Assembly: GCA_031260775.1 (NCBI GenBank)
Contig: JAISKW010000170.1
Coordinates: 1 to 10,041 of the forward strand
DNA: 10,041 nucleotides
Origin: Christensenellaceae bacterium
Lineage (GTDB): Bacteria > Bacillota > Clostridia > Christensenellales > DTU072
Direction: 5' to 3'
Shown here: one piece after another, positions 1 through 7,063 of the stretch
Layout of the letters: every line of letters begins with the position of its first letter
How positions within the stretch are numbered: position 1 is the stretch's first letter
The notes under the pieces: generated by a model
Seen by the model: the letters and a program-made list of their open reading frames with translations, nothing else
What the model was told of the DNA's origin: nothing
The model's database searches: none
Program-made: the position numbers and the translations under genes

Positions 1-41
1 CGGAAAACATTCCCCTGAACCAGCTTTTCAAAGGGGAGGGG

Positions 42-90
42 TTCGGGGAGGGGAATCGCTTTTCTCAGAAAAGCGTTCCCCCTCCCCGAA
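42..90. repeat. Large GC-rich hairpin 3' of groEL
   Basis: Outer arms 42-55 and 76-90 are complementary apart from one extra C, and inner arms 57-65 (CGCTTTTCT) and 67-75 (AGAAAAGCG) pair perfectly, giving a stem of over 20 base pairs. It begins 21 bases beyond the groEL stop, so it would lie at the 3' end of groESL mRNA and could stabilise it or help end transcription. No T-tract follows the stem on either strand, so it is not a classical intrinsic terminator. A second copy of GGGGAGGGG lies just outside at 33-41, so other pairings are possible. The 9-bp inner core recurs in the hairpin at 7064-7098, which suggests a dispersed repeat family. Confidence 0.6.
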
Positions 91-111
91 AAAACCCACC
101 ATTAAAAAACT

Positions 112-1737
112 CTAATACATCTCGCCCGCGCCGGGAGGAGGAGACATGGGAGCGGGAGGTTCAGGGATGTCGGCAACGAGAGCCTCAGTCGTGAGGAGGG
201 TAGCCGCAACGGACGCCGCGTTCGCAAGCGCGCTTTTCGTGACCTTCGTGGGGTCGATAATGCCGGCTTTAACAATATCGCAGAAAACATCTTTCGCCGC
301 ATCGTAACCGTAGTTTTCTTTCGAAGACTTTTTGACTTCCGAAACGACAACGCCGCCGTCAATACCGCAGTTCGCCGCGATTTGGCGTAGAGGGGCTTCA
401 AGGGCCTTAAGAACAATGTTCGCACCGGTTTTTTGGTCGCCCGCAAAGGACTTGATTGCCTTTTCAACCTTTTTAATGATGGAAATTAAGGCAATGCCGC
501 CGCCGGGAACAATGCCCTCCGCAACCGCAGCCTTCGTGGCGTTTAAGGCGTCCTCGATGCGAAGCTTGACGTCTTTTAGTTCAACCTCGGTAGCCGCGCC
601 GACCTTAATGACCGCAACGCCGCCCGCAAGCTTTGCCAAACGCTCTTGCAGCTTTTCGCGGTCGTAATCGGAGGTAACGACCTTAATTTGCTCCTTGATT
701 GCGCCGACTCTGCCCGCAATGGCGTTTTGGTCGCCCGCGCCGCCGACGATTGTCGTGTTTTCCTTGTCAACCTTGACGAGCTTTGCTCTGCCGAGTTGCG
801 TTACGTCGGTGGTTTTTAGGTCTAAGCCTAACTCCTCGCTGATAACCGTGCCGCCGGTGAGGGTTGCAATGTCCTCAAGAATTGCCTTGCGGCGGTCGCC
901 GAAGCCGGGGGCTTTAACCGCAACGACTTGGAAAATCCCTTTTAACTTATTGACGATTAAGGTCGCAAGCGCGTCGCCTTCGATATCCTCGGCAATGATT
1001 AACAGCTTGCCGCCGACTTTGTAAATTTGCTCTAAAATAGGGAGAAGTTCTTGAATAACCGAAATTTTCTTGTCGGTGATTAAAATATACGGGTCGGCGA
1101 TTTCGGCAACCATTTTCTCCATATCGGTAGCCAAATAAGCGGAAACATAACCGCGGTCGAACTGCATACCGTCAACGACGACGAGTTCGGTTTTCATTGT
1201 TTTGCTCTCGTCCACCGTGATGACGCCATCCTTGCCGACCTTTTCGATAGCCTCGGAAATTATGCGTCCGACTTCCTCGTCGCCCGACGAAATCGAAGCG
1301 ACCGAGGCGATATCCTCTTTGCTTGTGACAACCTTGGAGATGTTCTTTAGCTCATCGATTGCTATTTCGGCGGTTTTGATGATGCCCTTGCGAAGCTCCA
1401 TCGGGTTCGCACCGGCGGCAACGTTTTTGATGCCCTCGGCAACGATTGCTTGTGCGAGAACCGCCGCAGTCGTAGTGCCGTCGCCTGCAACGTCGTTTGT
1501 GCGGATGCTGACTTGCTGAATGAGCTTCGCACCCATATTCTCGAAGGGGTCTTTGAGTTCGATGTCCTTTGCGATTGTGACGCCGTCATTGGTGATGAGC
1601 GGCGAGCCGTACTTTTTTTCTAAAACCACATTGCGCCCTTTGGGCCCTAAGGTTAATTTTACCGTGTCGGCCAAGGCGTTAACGCCTTTTTCCAACGCCT
1701 TGCGCGCCTCTTGTCCGTATAAAAATTGCTTTGCCAT
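112..1737 (-). CDS. groL: Chaperonin GroEL (60 kDa, HSP60)
   Basis: ATP-driven cytosolic chaperonin whose double heptameric ring encloses and refolds proteins with the GroES lid. The 541-residue length is normal for the family. Visible motifs are LGPKGRNV (30-37) and GDGTTT (85-90) for nucleotide binding, KAPGFGDRR in the apical domain (275-283), RIEDALNAT (393-401) carrying the conserved ATPase aspartate D396, and the chaperonin signature AAVAEGIVPGGG (403-414). The ATG start gives the standard MAKQFLYGQEAR opening. It lies 7 bases after groES, without a strong ribosome binding site of its own, so translation is probably coupled to groES and both are controlled by CIRCE. The tail is unusual: in place of the common Gly-Gly-Met repeats it ends proline-rich, EPPAPMSPPPGAGEMY. 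Identity is secure. Confidence 0.98.
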   Translation of the reverse strand: MAKQFLYGQEARKALEKGVNALADTVKLTLGPKGRNVVLEKKYGSPLITNDGVTIAKDIELKDPFENMGAKLIQQVSIRTNDVAGDGTTTAAVLAQAIVAEGIKNVAAGANPMELRKGIIKTAEIAIDELKNISKVVTSKEDIASVASISSGDEEVGRIISEAIEKVGKDGVITVDESKTMKTELVVVDGMQFDRGYVSAYLATDMEKMVAEIADPYILITDKKISVIQELLPILEQIYKVGGKLLIIAEDIEGDALATLIVNKLKGIFQVVAVKAPGFGDRRKAILEDIATLTGGTVISEELGLDLKTTDVTQLGRAKLVKVDKENTTIVGGAGDQNAIAGRVGAIKEQIKVVTSDYDREKLQERLAKLAGGVAVIKVGAATEVELKDVKLRIEDALNATKAAVAEGIVPGGGIALISIIKKVEKAIKSFAGDQKTGANIVLKALEAPLRQIAANCGIDGGVVVSEVKKSSKENYGYDAAKDVFCDIVKAGIIDPTKVTKSALANAASVAATLLTTEALVADIPEPPAPMSPPPGAGEMY

Positions 1738-1744
1738 AATGTAA

Positions 1745-2029
1745 TTATTCCGCTATTGCGAGTATATCTCCTTGTTTAATGATAACGAATTCCTCTCCGT
1801 CAATTTTGACGTCCGTGCCGGAGTATTTAGCGTAAAGAACGGTTTCGCCGACCTTTACGACCATTTTAATTTCCTTGCCGTCAACGATGCCGCCCTCGCC
1901 TACCGCAATAATTTTTGCGAGTTGACTTTTTTCCTGCGCCTTAGAGGGGAGTAAAATCCCGGACGGAGTCGCCTCCTTACTTTCCAAATGTTGTACGACA
2001 ACCTTATCAAAAATCGGTTTTAGTTTCAT
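1745..2029 (-). CDS. groS: Co-chaperonin GroES (10 kDa, HSP10)
   Basis: Heptameric lid of the GroEL chamber, acting in the cytosol. The 94-residue length is typical. The mobile loop, about residues 15-33, carries the hydrophobic GroEL-contact tripeptide I25-L26-L27 within SGILLP. The end KYSGTDVKIDGEEFVI followed by GDILAI is the family's C-terminal strand pattern. The N-terminal signature reads FDKVVV where DRVLV is commoner, a conservative variation. The ATG start is supported by the clear ribosome binding site AGGAG (2035-2039), five bases upstream. First gene of the groES-groEL operon, transcribed from the CIRCE-controlled promoter at 2081-2108. Confidence 0.97.
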   Translation of the reverse strand: MKLKPIFDKVVVQHLESKEATPSGILLPSKAQEKSQLAKIIAVGEGGIVDGKEIKMVVKVGETVLYAKYSGTDVKIDGEEFVIIKQGDILAIAE

Positions 2030-2045
2030 ATATTCTCCTGATTTG

Positions 2046-2072
2046 TTAGCACTCCGATAGCCCGACTGCTAA
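2046..2072 (-). promoter_or_regulatory. CIRCE operator (HrcA binding site)
   Basis: On the plus strand the left arm is TTAGCACTC, then a 9-base spacer, then GACTGCTAA. The consensus is TTAGCACTC-N9-GAGTGCTAA, so spacing is exact and 17 of 18 arm bases match. The one mismatch is the third base of the right arm and breaks the dyad at that position. It lies 16 bases upstream of groES, just downstream of the predicted transcription start, the usual place for HrcA repression that is relieved at heat shock. hrcA itself is not in the window. Confidence 0.93.
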
Positions 2073-2073
2073 C

Positions 2074-2090
2074 GTGATATATTTTATCAC
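2074..2090. promoter_or_regulatory. Inverted repeat over the groESL -10 box
   Basis: GTGATA (2074-2079) and TATCAC (2085-2090) form a perfect 6-bp dyad with a 5-base centre, one base away from CIRCE. It covers the predicted -10 hexamer at 2081-2086. This position would suit a second repressor or another regulator, but an AT-rich dyad of this size can also arise by chance. No known heat-shock operator such as the CtsR box matches it. Confidence 0.35.
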
Positions 2091-2108
2091 AGCAATAAAA
2101 CAGCGCAA
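2081..2108 (-). promoter_or_regulatory. Predicted housekeeping promoter of groES-groEL
   Basis: Read on the minus strand, a -35-like TTGCGC (2103-2108) is followed by 16 bases and a -10-like TAAAAT (2081-2086). The start of transcription would fall near 2074, placing CIRCE in the early leader. The -35 is an imperfect match, which is acceptable for a repressed sigma-A promoter. Position relative to CIRCE and groES supports the call more than the hexamers alone. Confidence 0.6.
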
Positions 2109-2177
2109 GAGTTGAACAATTCATATCAATCTTCAGCATCGCGGTGTCCGTATTGCGGATAAGTCCGGTGTTTATAT

Positions 2178-3140
2178 TTAGGGGAATGTAACCCCTAATT
2201 GATTGTTCGCTTCCTCTAAGATACTCATAACCTCCAAGGTGTCTTGCGGGGAGCGCAGGGGGCTTTCGGTTTGTTTTGTTTTGAGCAGGTTATTAAAGTG
2301 CTTGATTTCGTAGGTAAAGTTCGGGAACTTAAAACGGTATTTCTCCGTTGCGGCGCGTTTCCCGTTTCCGTAGACCTTAAAGCCCGTTCCCCAATGGAAA
2401 TGCGGAATTACAATTTTCCCTTTTTCAAGCCTTATTTCAAACCTGAACTTAAACGCTTTCGGCACGGACGAGCTTTCAAGGCAAGCTACCGCGCCGTCAG
2501 GATATGTTAAATCAAGGTCACATGTAACGTCTACGCCGTTACGCACCTCGCCCCTCGCTTCGACCTTTTGGGGCACGCCCTTCAAGAAATGCGCGTACGA
2601 AACGTTGTAAACCATCATATCGAGCATTGTGCCGCCGCCCCTGTTCACGTCGAACACGCGGTGGTTTTTCGGGAAAATGTTGTTCATAACGCCGCTCATT
2701 TTGCGGATTTCGCCGAGTTTTTTGGAGTTCACTACCTCCAAAAGCTTTTCGGTACAGGGCAAGAACCTCGTCCACATCGCTTCCATAAGCGGAACGTTTG
2801 CCGCCCTTGCCGCCGCAAACATTGCCTCGGCTTCCTGAACGGTTGTCGCCAACGCTTTTTCGCACAGCACGGGGAAGCCAGCATTCAAGAACGCTATGGC
2901 GTTTTTCGAATGGACGTTCATATTCGTGCAAACATAAACAGCATCGATATCCTTGGCGGTCAGCAGTTCGTCATAAGTGTACGCCGCCTCAAGTTTGTAT
3001 TTTTGTTTGTAAGCCTCCGCACGCTCTTTAGACGACGAAACGCAAGCGACAACGCTCGCGCCCTCGACTTTTTTGATTGCCCTCATAAAGGTATGCGAAA
3101 TACCTCCTAAGCCGCACACCGCCCATCGTATGTTCTCCAT
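2178..3140 (-). CDS. Gfo/Idh/MocA family NAD(P)-dependent oxidoreductase
   Basis: Cytosolic dehydrogenase of 320 residues with an N-terminal Rossmann fold (about 1-120) and a C-terminal alpha/beta substrate domain. The nucleotide-binding loop GLGGIS is at 10-15. CEKALATT at 93-100 is the family's EKP-type motif, here with Ala in place of Pro, and holds the likely catalytic Lys95. GGGTMLDMMVYNV (168-180) carries Tyr178, at the position of the catalytic tyrosine in dimeric dihydrodiol dehydrogenase, the subgroup it resembles most. The substrate is probably a sugar or related polyol and cannot be read from sequence. No GroE link is implied by adjacency. The ATG start has no good ribosome binding site; a TATAAT box ends seven bases upstream, suggesting a leaderless message. 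A 7-bp inverted repeat spans its stop codon. Confidence 0.9.
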   Translation of the reverse strand: MENIRWAVCGLGGISHTFMRAIKKVEGASVVACVSSSKERAEAYKQKYKLEAAYTYDELLTAKDIDAVYVCTNMNVHSKNAIAFLNAGFPVLCEKALATTVQEAEAMFAAARAANVPLMEAMWTRFLPCTEKLLEVVNSKKLGEIRKMSGVMNNIFPKNHRVFDVNRGGGTMLDMMVYNVSYAHFLKGVPQKVEARGEVRNGVDVTCDLDLTYPDGAVACLESSSVPKAFKFRFEIRLEKGKIVIPHFHWGTGFKVYGNGKRAATEKYRFKFPNFTYEIKHFNNLLKTKQTESPLRSPQDTLEVMSILEEANNQLGVTFP

Positions 3141-3147
3141 ATCTATG

Positions 3148-3153
3148 ATTATA
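3148..3153 (-). promoter_or_regulatory. Candidate -10 box (TATAAT) of the oxidoreductase gene
   Basis: A perfect TATAAT on the minus strand ends seven bases before the ATG at 3140, so transcription would begin at or next to the start codon. No convincing -35 lies 16-18 bases upstream and there is no TGn extension. The call rests on the exact -10 and the absence of a ribosome binding site. Confidence 0.4.
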
Positions 3154-3238
3154 CACCTTGTAAGTAATGCGCATCTATATTTTTTTCCAAAATCCGTATA
3201 TTCTTGTCGTTACACGCATTGTCCACACCTCGAATTTG

Positions 3239-3266
3239 TTGCTTAATCGGGCAAGTTTGTTAAAAT
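3239..3266 (+). promoter_or_regulatory. Predicted promoter of thiI
   Basis: TTGCTT (3239-3244), a 16-base spacer and TAAAAT (3261-3266) form a plausible housekeeping promoter in the 173-base divergent gap. The spacing and -10 are the same as in the groES promoter. The leader would be about 40 bases. GGAG at 3270-3273 is too far from the ATG to act as its ribosome binding site. Confidence 0.5.
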
Positions 3267-3313
3267 AGCGGAGTGGAACTATCGCCTTTGTCGCAATAGG
3301 TTCGCTTTCGGCA

Positions 3314-4465
3314 ATGGGCAAGGTAATTATTTTAAGGCACGGCGAGATTTTTCTTAAGGGCAACAACAAGGCATCCTTTGAAAGCGCGCTTATCGGCAAC
3401 GTAAAACGCGCGCTGTCCGCTATACCGTGCAGCGTTGTGCGCAGCCGTAACAGAACCATTGTTAAGGACTTCGCGCCCGAAAATGCCGACAGAATTTTAT
3501 CCGTAACAAAAAAAGTTTTCGGCATCTGCAGCGTTTCGCTTTGCGAAAGGGTTCTCACCTCAAAGGAAAATATCTTTGCCGCCGCGCTTAATTTAACGCC
3601 CGAATCGGGCACGTTCCGCATTACCGTTAACCGTGCGGACAAGAAATTCAAAACGCCGTCGACGGAGTTCTCCGCCGAAGTCGGCGCGGCGGTATACGCT
3701 AAAAATCCGACGCTCAAGGTTGACCTTTTCAACGCGCAAACCGAGATATATATTGACATCCGCGAGGAGGGCGACACATACGTTTTTGCCGACAAGGAAA
3801 AGGGTGCGGGCGGCTTACCCTACGGAACGGGCGGCAAGGGCGTAATTTTAATGTCCGGGGGGATTGATAGCCCGGTTGCCGCATATATGGTAGCCAAACG
3901 CGGACTTAAGCTCGTTGCCGTTCACTACGAAAGCGCGCCGCACACCTCCGCGCAAGCCCTCCAAAAGGTCAAGGATTTAATAACCGCGCTCGCGCCTTAT
4001 GCCCCTGCAATCAAGCTTATTACCGTGCCGTTCGCGCCCGTTCAATATGCGATACACAGGGCGTGCCCCGAGTCGTTTATGATAGCGATGATGCGCCGTT
4101 TTATGATGAAAATCGCAACCGTCATTGCGAAAAACGAAAACGCAACCGCGCTCGTGACGGGCGAAAATTTAGGGCAGGTCGCCAGCCAAACGATTGAAAG
4201 CATAACCTGCTCGAACGCCGCAACGCACCTCCCCGTTTTGCGCCCGTTAATCGGGTTCGATAAGGAAGAAATTATTACGATTGCGCAAAAAATCGAAACC
4301 TTCGATATTAGTATCCGTCCGTATGAGGATTGCTGTACTGTGTTCCTCCCCGACCGTCCGGTAATCAAACCCAAGCTTGCGGACATCGAAAAATACGAAG
4401 CGTTAATGGACTGCACGGGTTTAATCGAAACCGCCGTGAAAAACGTAACAATTTACGAGAAATAA
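3314..4465 (+). CDS. thiI: tRNA 4-thiouridine synthetase ThiI (sulfurtransferase)
   Basis: Activates uridine 8 of tRNA by adenylation and inserts sulfur taken from a cysteine desulfurase persulfide, giving 4-thiouridine; in some bacteria the protein also feeds sulfur to thiamine thiazole synthesis. The 383 residues comprise an N-terminal ferredoxin-like region and THUMP domain (about 1-165), then a PP-loop ATPase domain with GLPYGTGGKG (167-176) and the SGGIDS pyrophosphate loop (181-186). There is no C-terminal rhodanese domain, as is usual in Bacillota; PYEDCCTVF (337-345) holds Cys340/Cys341, one of which corresponds to the catalytic Cys344 of the E. coli enzyme. The ATG start gives the normal family opening (VIILRHGEIFLKG), although its ribosome binding site is weak. 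It converges with the DUF512 gene, 14 bases away, and the likely sulfur donor lies just beyond. Confidence 0.95.
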   Translation: MGKVIILRHGEIFLKGNNKASFESALIGNVKRALSAIPCSVVRSRNRTIVKDFAPENADRILSVTKKVFGICSVSLCERVLTSKENIFAAALNLTPESGTFRITVNRADKKFKTPSTEFSAEVGAAVYAKNPTLKVDLFNAQTEIYIDIREEGDTYVFADKEKGAGGLPYGTGGKGVILMSGGIDSPVAAYMVAKRGLKLVAVHYESAPHTSAQALQKVKDLITALAPYAPAIKLITVPFAPVQYAIHRACPESFMIAMMRRFMMKIATVIAKNENATALVTGENLGQVASQTIESITCSNAATHLPVLRPLIGFDKEEIITIAQKIETFDISIRPYEDCCTVFLPDRPVIKPKLADIEKYEALMDCTGLIETAVKNVTIYEK

Positions 4466-4479
4466 TGCGCGGCCGTCCG

Positions 4480-5769
4480 TTACTCAAAAACGGCGGCAAG
4501 CAATTCGTCGCCGTCCACGAAAACGGGAACGAGGTTCGCGCCGAGCGCGGTCGAAATATCGGCAACCGACATTCCGTCTAAGAATACGGTTTCGAACTCT
4601 TTTAGCATAACGGACGGCACTAAAACCTTGTCGTATTGCGACATATCAACGGATTTTAATTGTTCGATAATATCGTTGCCCGTTATTAAGCCCGAAACGG
4701 TGACGGTCTCGCCGAAAAATTTGTTTTTGATAACAAAAATGTCGCAGGAAAAATTCTTGAATTTACCTTTAATTATTTCGGTGGCTTTTTTCAAACTGCT
4801 TTCGCCCGAAACGCCGGTGATAAAGCCTATTTTGACCTTTTTTTTACGGCCGCCTTCCCAAAATTCGCAAGCCTCCGTGACTTCGTTGAGGAACTTTGCA
4901 ATTAAACCTACGCCGTTGTCTATTTGCGAAAAATCGCCGTAGTAATCGAAACTCGGTACGGGTTTTTGCGCAATCTCGTACATTTCGTCCGAGCAAAAGG
5001 CAAAAAATTCGCGCTTATTGTAGAATTCTTCGGTTATTGCAATGCATTCGCTTGCAACGGTTACGTCAACCGGCTTTAGAGGGGTGAGCCGTTCGCGGTG
5101 CGCGGTTAATCCGACGGGTACTACTGCTACGGATATAATATTTTCACCTAAATCAAGCAAATACTGCAGGGTTTCGCGCAAAATTTCACCGTCGTTATAG
5201 CCCGGGACAAGAACGATTTGCAGGTTTAGTTTAATTCCGTTTGCGACAAAGCCTTCGATTATCTTTAAGCAGTCGCGCGGCTCGCTTTTTAGCCCTAAAA
5301 GTTTACAGCGGACTTCTTTATTCGAGGCGTGGAGTGAAATAAATAAGGGAGATAATTTGTATCTTAAGATGCGTTCTTCGTCGGCTTCGCTGAGGTTCGT
5401 GAGGGTCACATAAGTTCCGCAGGCGAACGATAGGCGGTAGTCGTCGTCCTTAACGTAAAGGGATTTGCGCATACCCTTTGGCAGTTGCGAAACAAAACAG
5501 AACACACAATTATTACGGCAAACGCGCGGCGGTGATAACTCGCCTTTCTCGCCGAAATCCAGACCGAAGCCCTCGCCCGTTTCGTCTTTTAACAGTATTT
5601 TGCGCCGTCTGCCGTCGGAGGTTTTGATTATTACCTCGCTTTGTCCGTTGCCCTCGGCGTAAATTAAATCCAAAGCGTCAGTAAAAATGTTTCCGTCAAA
5701 CGACAATATATCGTCCGAAACTACGATTCCCGCTTTTTTTGCTATTCCTGTTACTTTAACGGGTTTCAA
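4480..5769 (-). CDS. DUF512 family protein with PDZ-like and radical-SAM-like domains
   Basis: Protein of 429 residues with the three-part layout of this family: a short PDZ-like N-terminus (about 1-65, around KKAGIVVSDDILSFDG), a radical-SAM-like core beginning with Cys84-x3-Cys88-x2-Cys91 (expected to bind a 4Fe-4S cluster) and followed by LPKGMRKSLYVKDDDYRLSF, and a C-terminal DUF512 region containing ITGVSG (317-322) and FFGETVTVSGLITGND (351-366). The reaction is unknown for the family. Translation starts at TTG (5767-5769), six bases after the desulfurase stop, with no visible ribosome binding site; no in-frame ATG occurs before the conserved cysteines. Translational coupling to the upstream gene is therefore likely. 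A cysteine desulfurase partner would fit an Fe-S protein, but this is inference. Confidence 0.88.
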   Translation of the reverse strand: MKPVKVTGIAKKAGIVVSDDILSFDGNIFTDALDLIYAEGNGQSEVIIKTSDGRRRKILLKDETGEGFGLDFGEKGELSPPRVCRNNCVFCFVSQLPKGMRKSLYVKDDDYRLSFACGTYVTLTNLSEADEERILRYKLSPLFISLHASNKEVRCKLLGLKSEPRDCLKIIEGFVANGIKLNLQIVLVPGYNDGEILRETLQYLLDLGENIISVAVVPVGLTAHRERLTPLKPVDVTVASECIAITEEFYNKREFFAFCSDEMYEIAQKPVPSFDYYGDFSQIDNGVGLIAKFLNEVTEACEFWEGGRKKKVKIGFITGVSGESSLKKATEIIKGKFKNFSCDIFVIKNKFFGETVTVSGLITGNDIIEQLKSVDMSQYDKVLVPSVMLKEFETVFLDGMSVADISTALGANLVPVFVDGDELLAAVFE

Positions 5770-5775
5770 TATAAT

Positions 5776-6957
5776 TTATACGTACGAACCCGTACCGGTT
5801 TGGACATTAAAAAGCGGCGAAATTTCGCGAAGCCGCGCAACGCTTTCCTTTAACGCCTCAAGGGTATAATCGAGTTCTTCTTTTGTCGTATCTTTGCCGA
5901 GCGAAAAGCGAACCGAGCTGTGGGCAAGCTCTTCCTTAACGCCGAGCGCAAGAATTACATGCGACGGTTCTAACGAACCCGACGAGCATGCCGAACCGGA
6001 CGAAACCGCGATGCCTTTAATATCAAGGAGCATCAAAATGCTCTCCCCCTCGATAAAGCCGAAACTCAAATTAACATTGTTCGGAAGCCTATGTGTAATT
6101 CCGCCGTTAAGATAGCAGTACGGGATTTCGGCAAGCGCACGCTTAATAAAATAATCGCGCAAAACGGTCAATCTTGCGTTTGTTGCCTCGCGCTCCTCCT
6201 TTGCAATTTCCAAGCCCTTAGCAAGCGCGACGATGAATGCGGCATTTGTTGTGCCGGCGCGCTGATTGCGTTCTTGATGCCCTCCGGTAATAAGTTTTTT
6301 TAGTTTAACGCCCGAACGCAAGTAAAGAAGCCCTATGCCTTTCGGCGCGTGGAATTTATGCCCCGACAGCGAAAGCATATCAAGGTTTAATTCGTTAACG
6401 TCAAAATCCAACGCCTCGATTGCCTGAACAGCGTCGGAGTGGAACGGTATGCCCTCCGCTTTGCAGAACGCGCCGATTTCCTTGATGGGTTGAATCGCGC
6501 CGGTTTCGTTGTTAGCCGCCATTACCGAAACCAAAATTGTGTTGTCGGTGACGGCATTTTTGACGTCCTCAACCGAAACAACGCCCTCGTTGTTGCATTT
6601 AATGTACGAAACTAAAACGCCCTCGCGTTCTAAGTCGCGGCAGGTATCGAGGATAGCGGGATGTTCGATATTGGTTGTGACGATGTGTTTAATTTTGTTG
6701 TTCGACGCGCCTACTATGCCGCGAAGAACCCAATTGTTGCTCTCCGTCGCGCCGGAAGTAAAATAAATTTCGCTCGGACGACAGTTAAAATATGCGGCAA
6801 TATAATCGCGCGCCGCGTCAACGCCCTTTAACGCTCCCCTTCCGAAGCCGTGCAGTGAAGACGGATTACCGAACGTATCGGTAAAATAGGGCAGCATTGC
6901 TTCTACCACCCGAGCGTCAACCTTAGTTGTAGCACTGTTATCGAGATAAACCCTCAC
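5776..6957 (-). CDS. Cysteine desulfurase (NifS/IscS family, PLP-dependent)
   Basis: Converts L-cysteine to alanine, holding the sulfur as an enzyme persulfide for Fe-S clusters and tRNA thiolation. The 393-residue length is typical of class V aminotransferase-fold desulfurases. Seen are YLDNSATT (4-11), TSGATESNN (67-75), the cofactor-stacking His99 in NIEHPAI, NNETG (149-153), Asp175 in HSDAVQ, the PLP lysine Lys201 in SGHKFHAPKG, and the active cysteine Cys324 in SSGSACSSGS, followed by a family-type end. The start is GTG: in-frame stops lie just upstream and MRVYLDN is the expected opening. It is the first gene of an operon with DUF512. In Bacillota a NifS-like gene is often beside thiI and serves it; here thiI is on the opposite strand beyond DUF512. 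Which paralogue it is cannot be settled here, so no symbol is given. Confidence 0.95.
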   Translation of the reverse strand: MRVYLDNSATTKVDARVVEAMLPYFTDTFGNPSSLHGFGRGALKGVDAARDYIAAYFNCRPSEIYFTSGATESNNWVLRGIVGASNNKIKHIVTTNIEHPAILDTCRDLEREGVLVSYIKCNNEGVVSVEDVKNAVTDNTILVSVMAANNETGAIQPIKEIGAFCKAEGIPFHSDAVQAIEALDFDVNELNLDMLSLSGHKFHAPKGIGLLYLRSGVKLKKLITGGHQERNQRAGTTNAAFIVALAKGLEIAKEEREATNARLTVLRDYFIKRALAEIPYCYLNGGITHRLPNNVNLSFGFIEGESILMLLDIKGIAVSSGSACSSGSLEPSHVILALGVKEELAHSSVRFSLGKDTTKEELDYTLEALKESVARLREISPLFNVQTGTGSYV

Positions 6958-6963
6958 ACTCTT

Positions 6964-6991
6964 ATGTTATCACTTGTGCGTTATTTGTCAT
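6964..6991 (-). promoter_or_regulatory. Candidate promoter of the desulfurase-DUF512 operon
   Basis: On the minus strand ATGACA (6986-6991, five of six to TTGACA), 16 bases, then TAACAT (6964-6969, four of six to TATAAT). The -10 ends six bases before the GTG codon, so the message would start at or within a base or two of the start codon. The lack of a good ribosome binding site fits a leaderless transcript. Confidence 0.4.
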
Positions 6992-7063
6992 TATTTAATT
7001 TAATATTCATTTTTCGGTGAGAGTTATACCCTAATTTGAGTATTAACGCCCGATAAAGAACAT

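Noticed and set aside
42..90. Intrinsic terminator for groEL
   Set aside because: The stem is strong, but C-rich sequence and not T follows it on the minus strand; kept as a hairpin only.
2178..2198. Perfect 7-bp inverted repeat (TTAGGGG/CCCCTAA) across the oxidoreductase stop, as a terminator
   Set aside because: No T-tract follows on either strand and half of it is coding sequence for the last residues, so it may be coincidental.
2568..3110. 180-codon open frame on the plus strand
   Set aside because: Antisense to the oxidoreductase, whose motifs are unmistakable; its composition is rich in His, Arg and Cys, as expected of a shadow frame.
3175..3795. 206-codon open frame on the minus strand
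   Set aside because: Lies antisense to thiI and its promoter, shows no recognisable domain, and is explained by the codon bias of the opposite frame.
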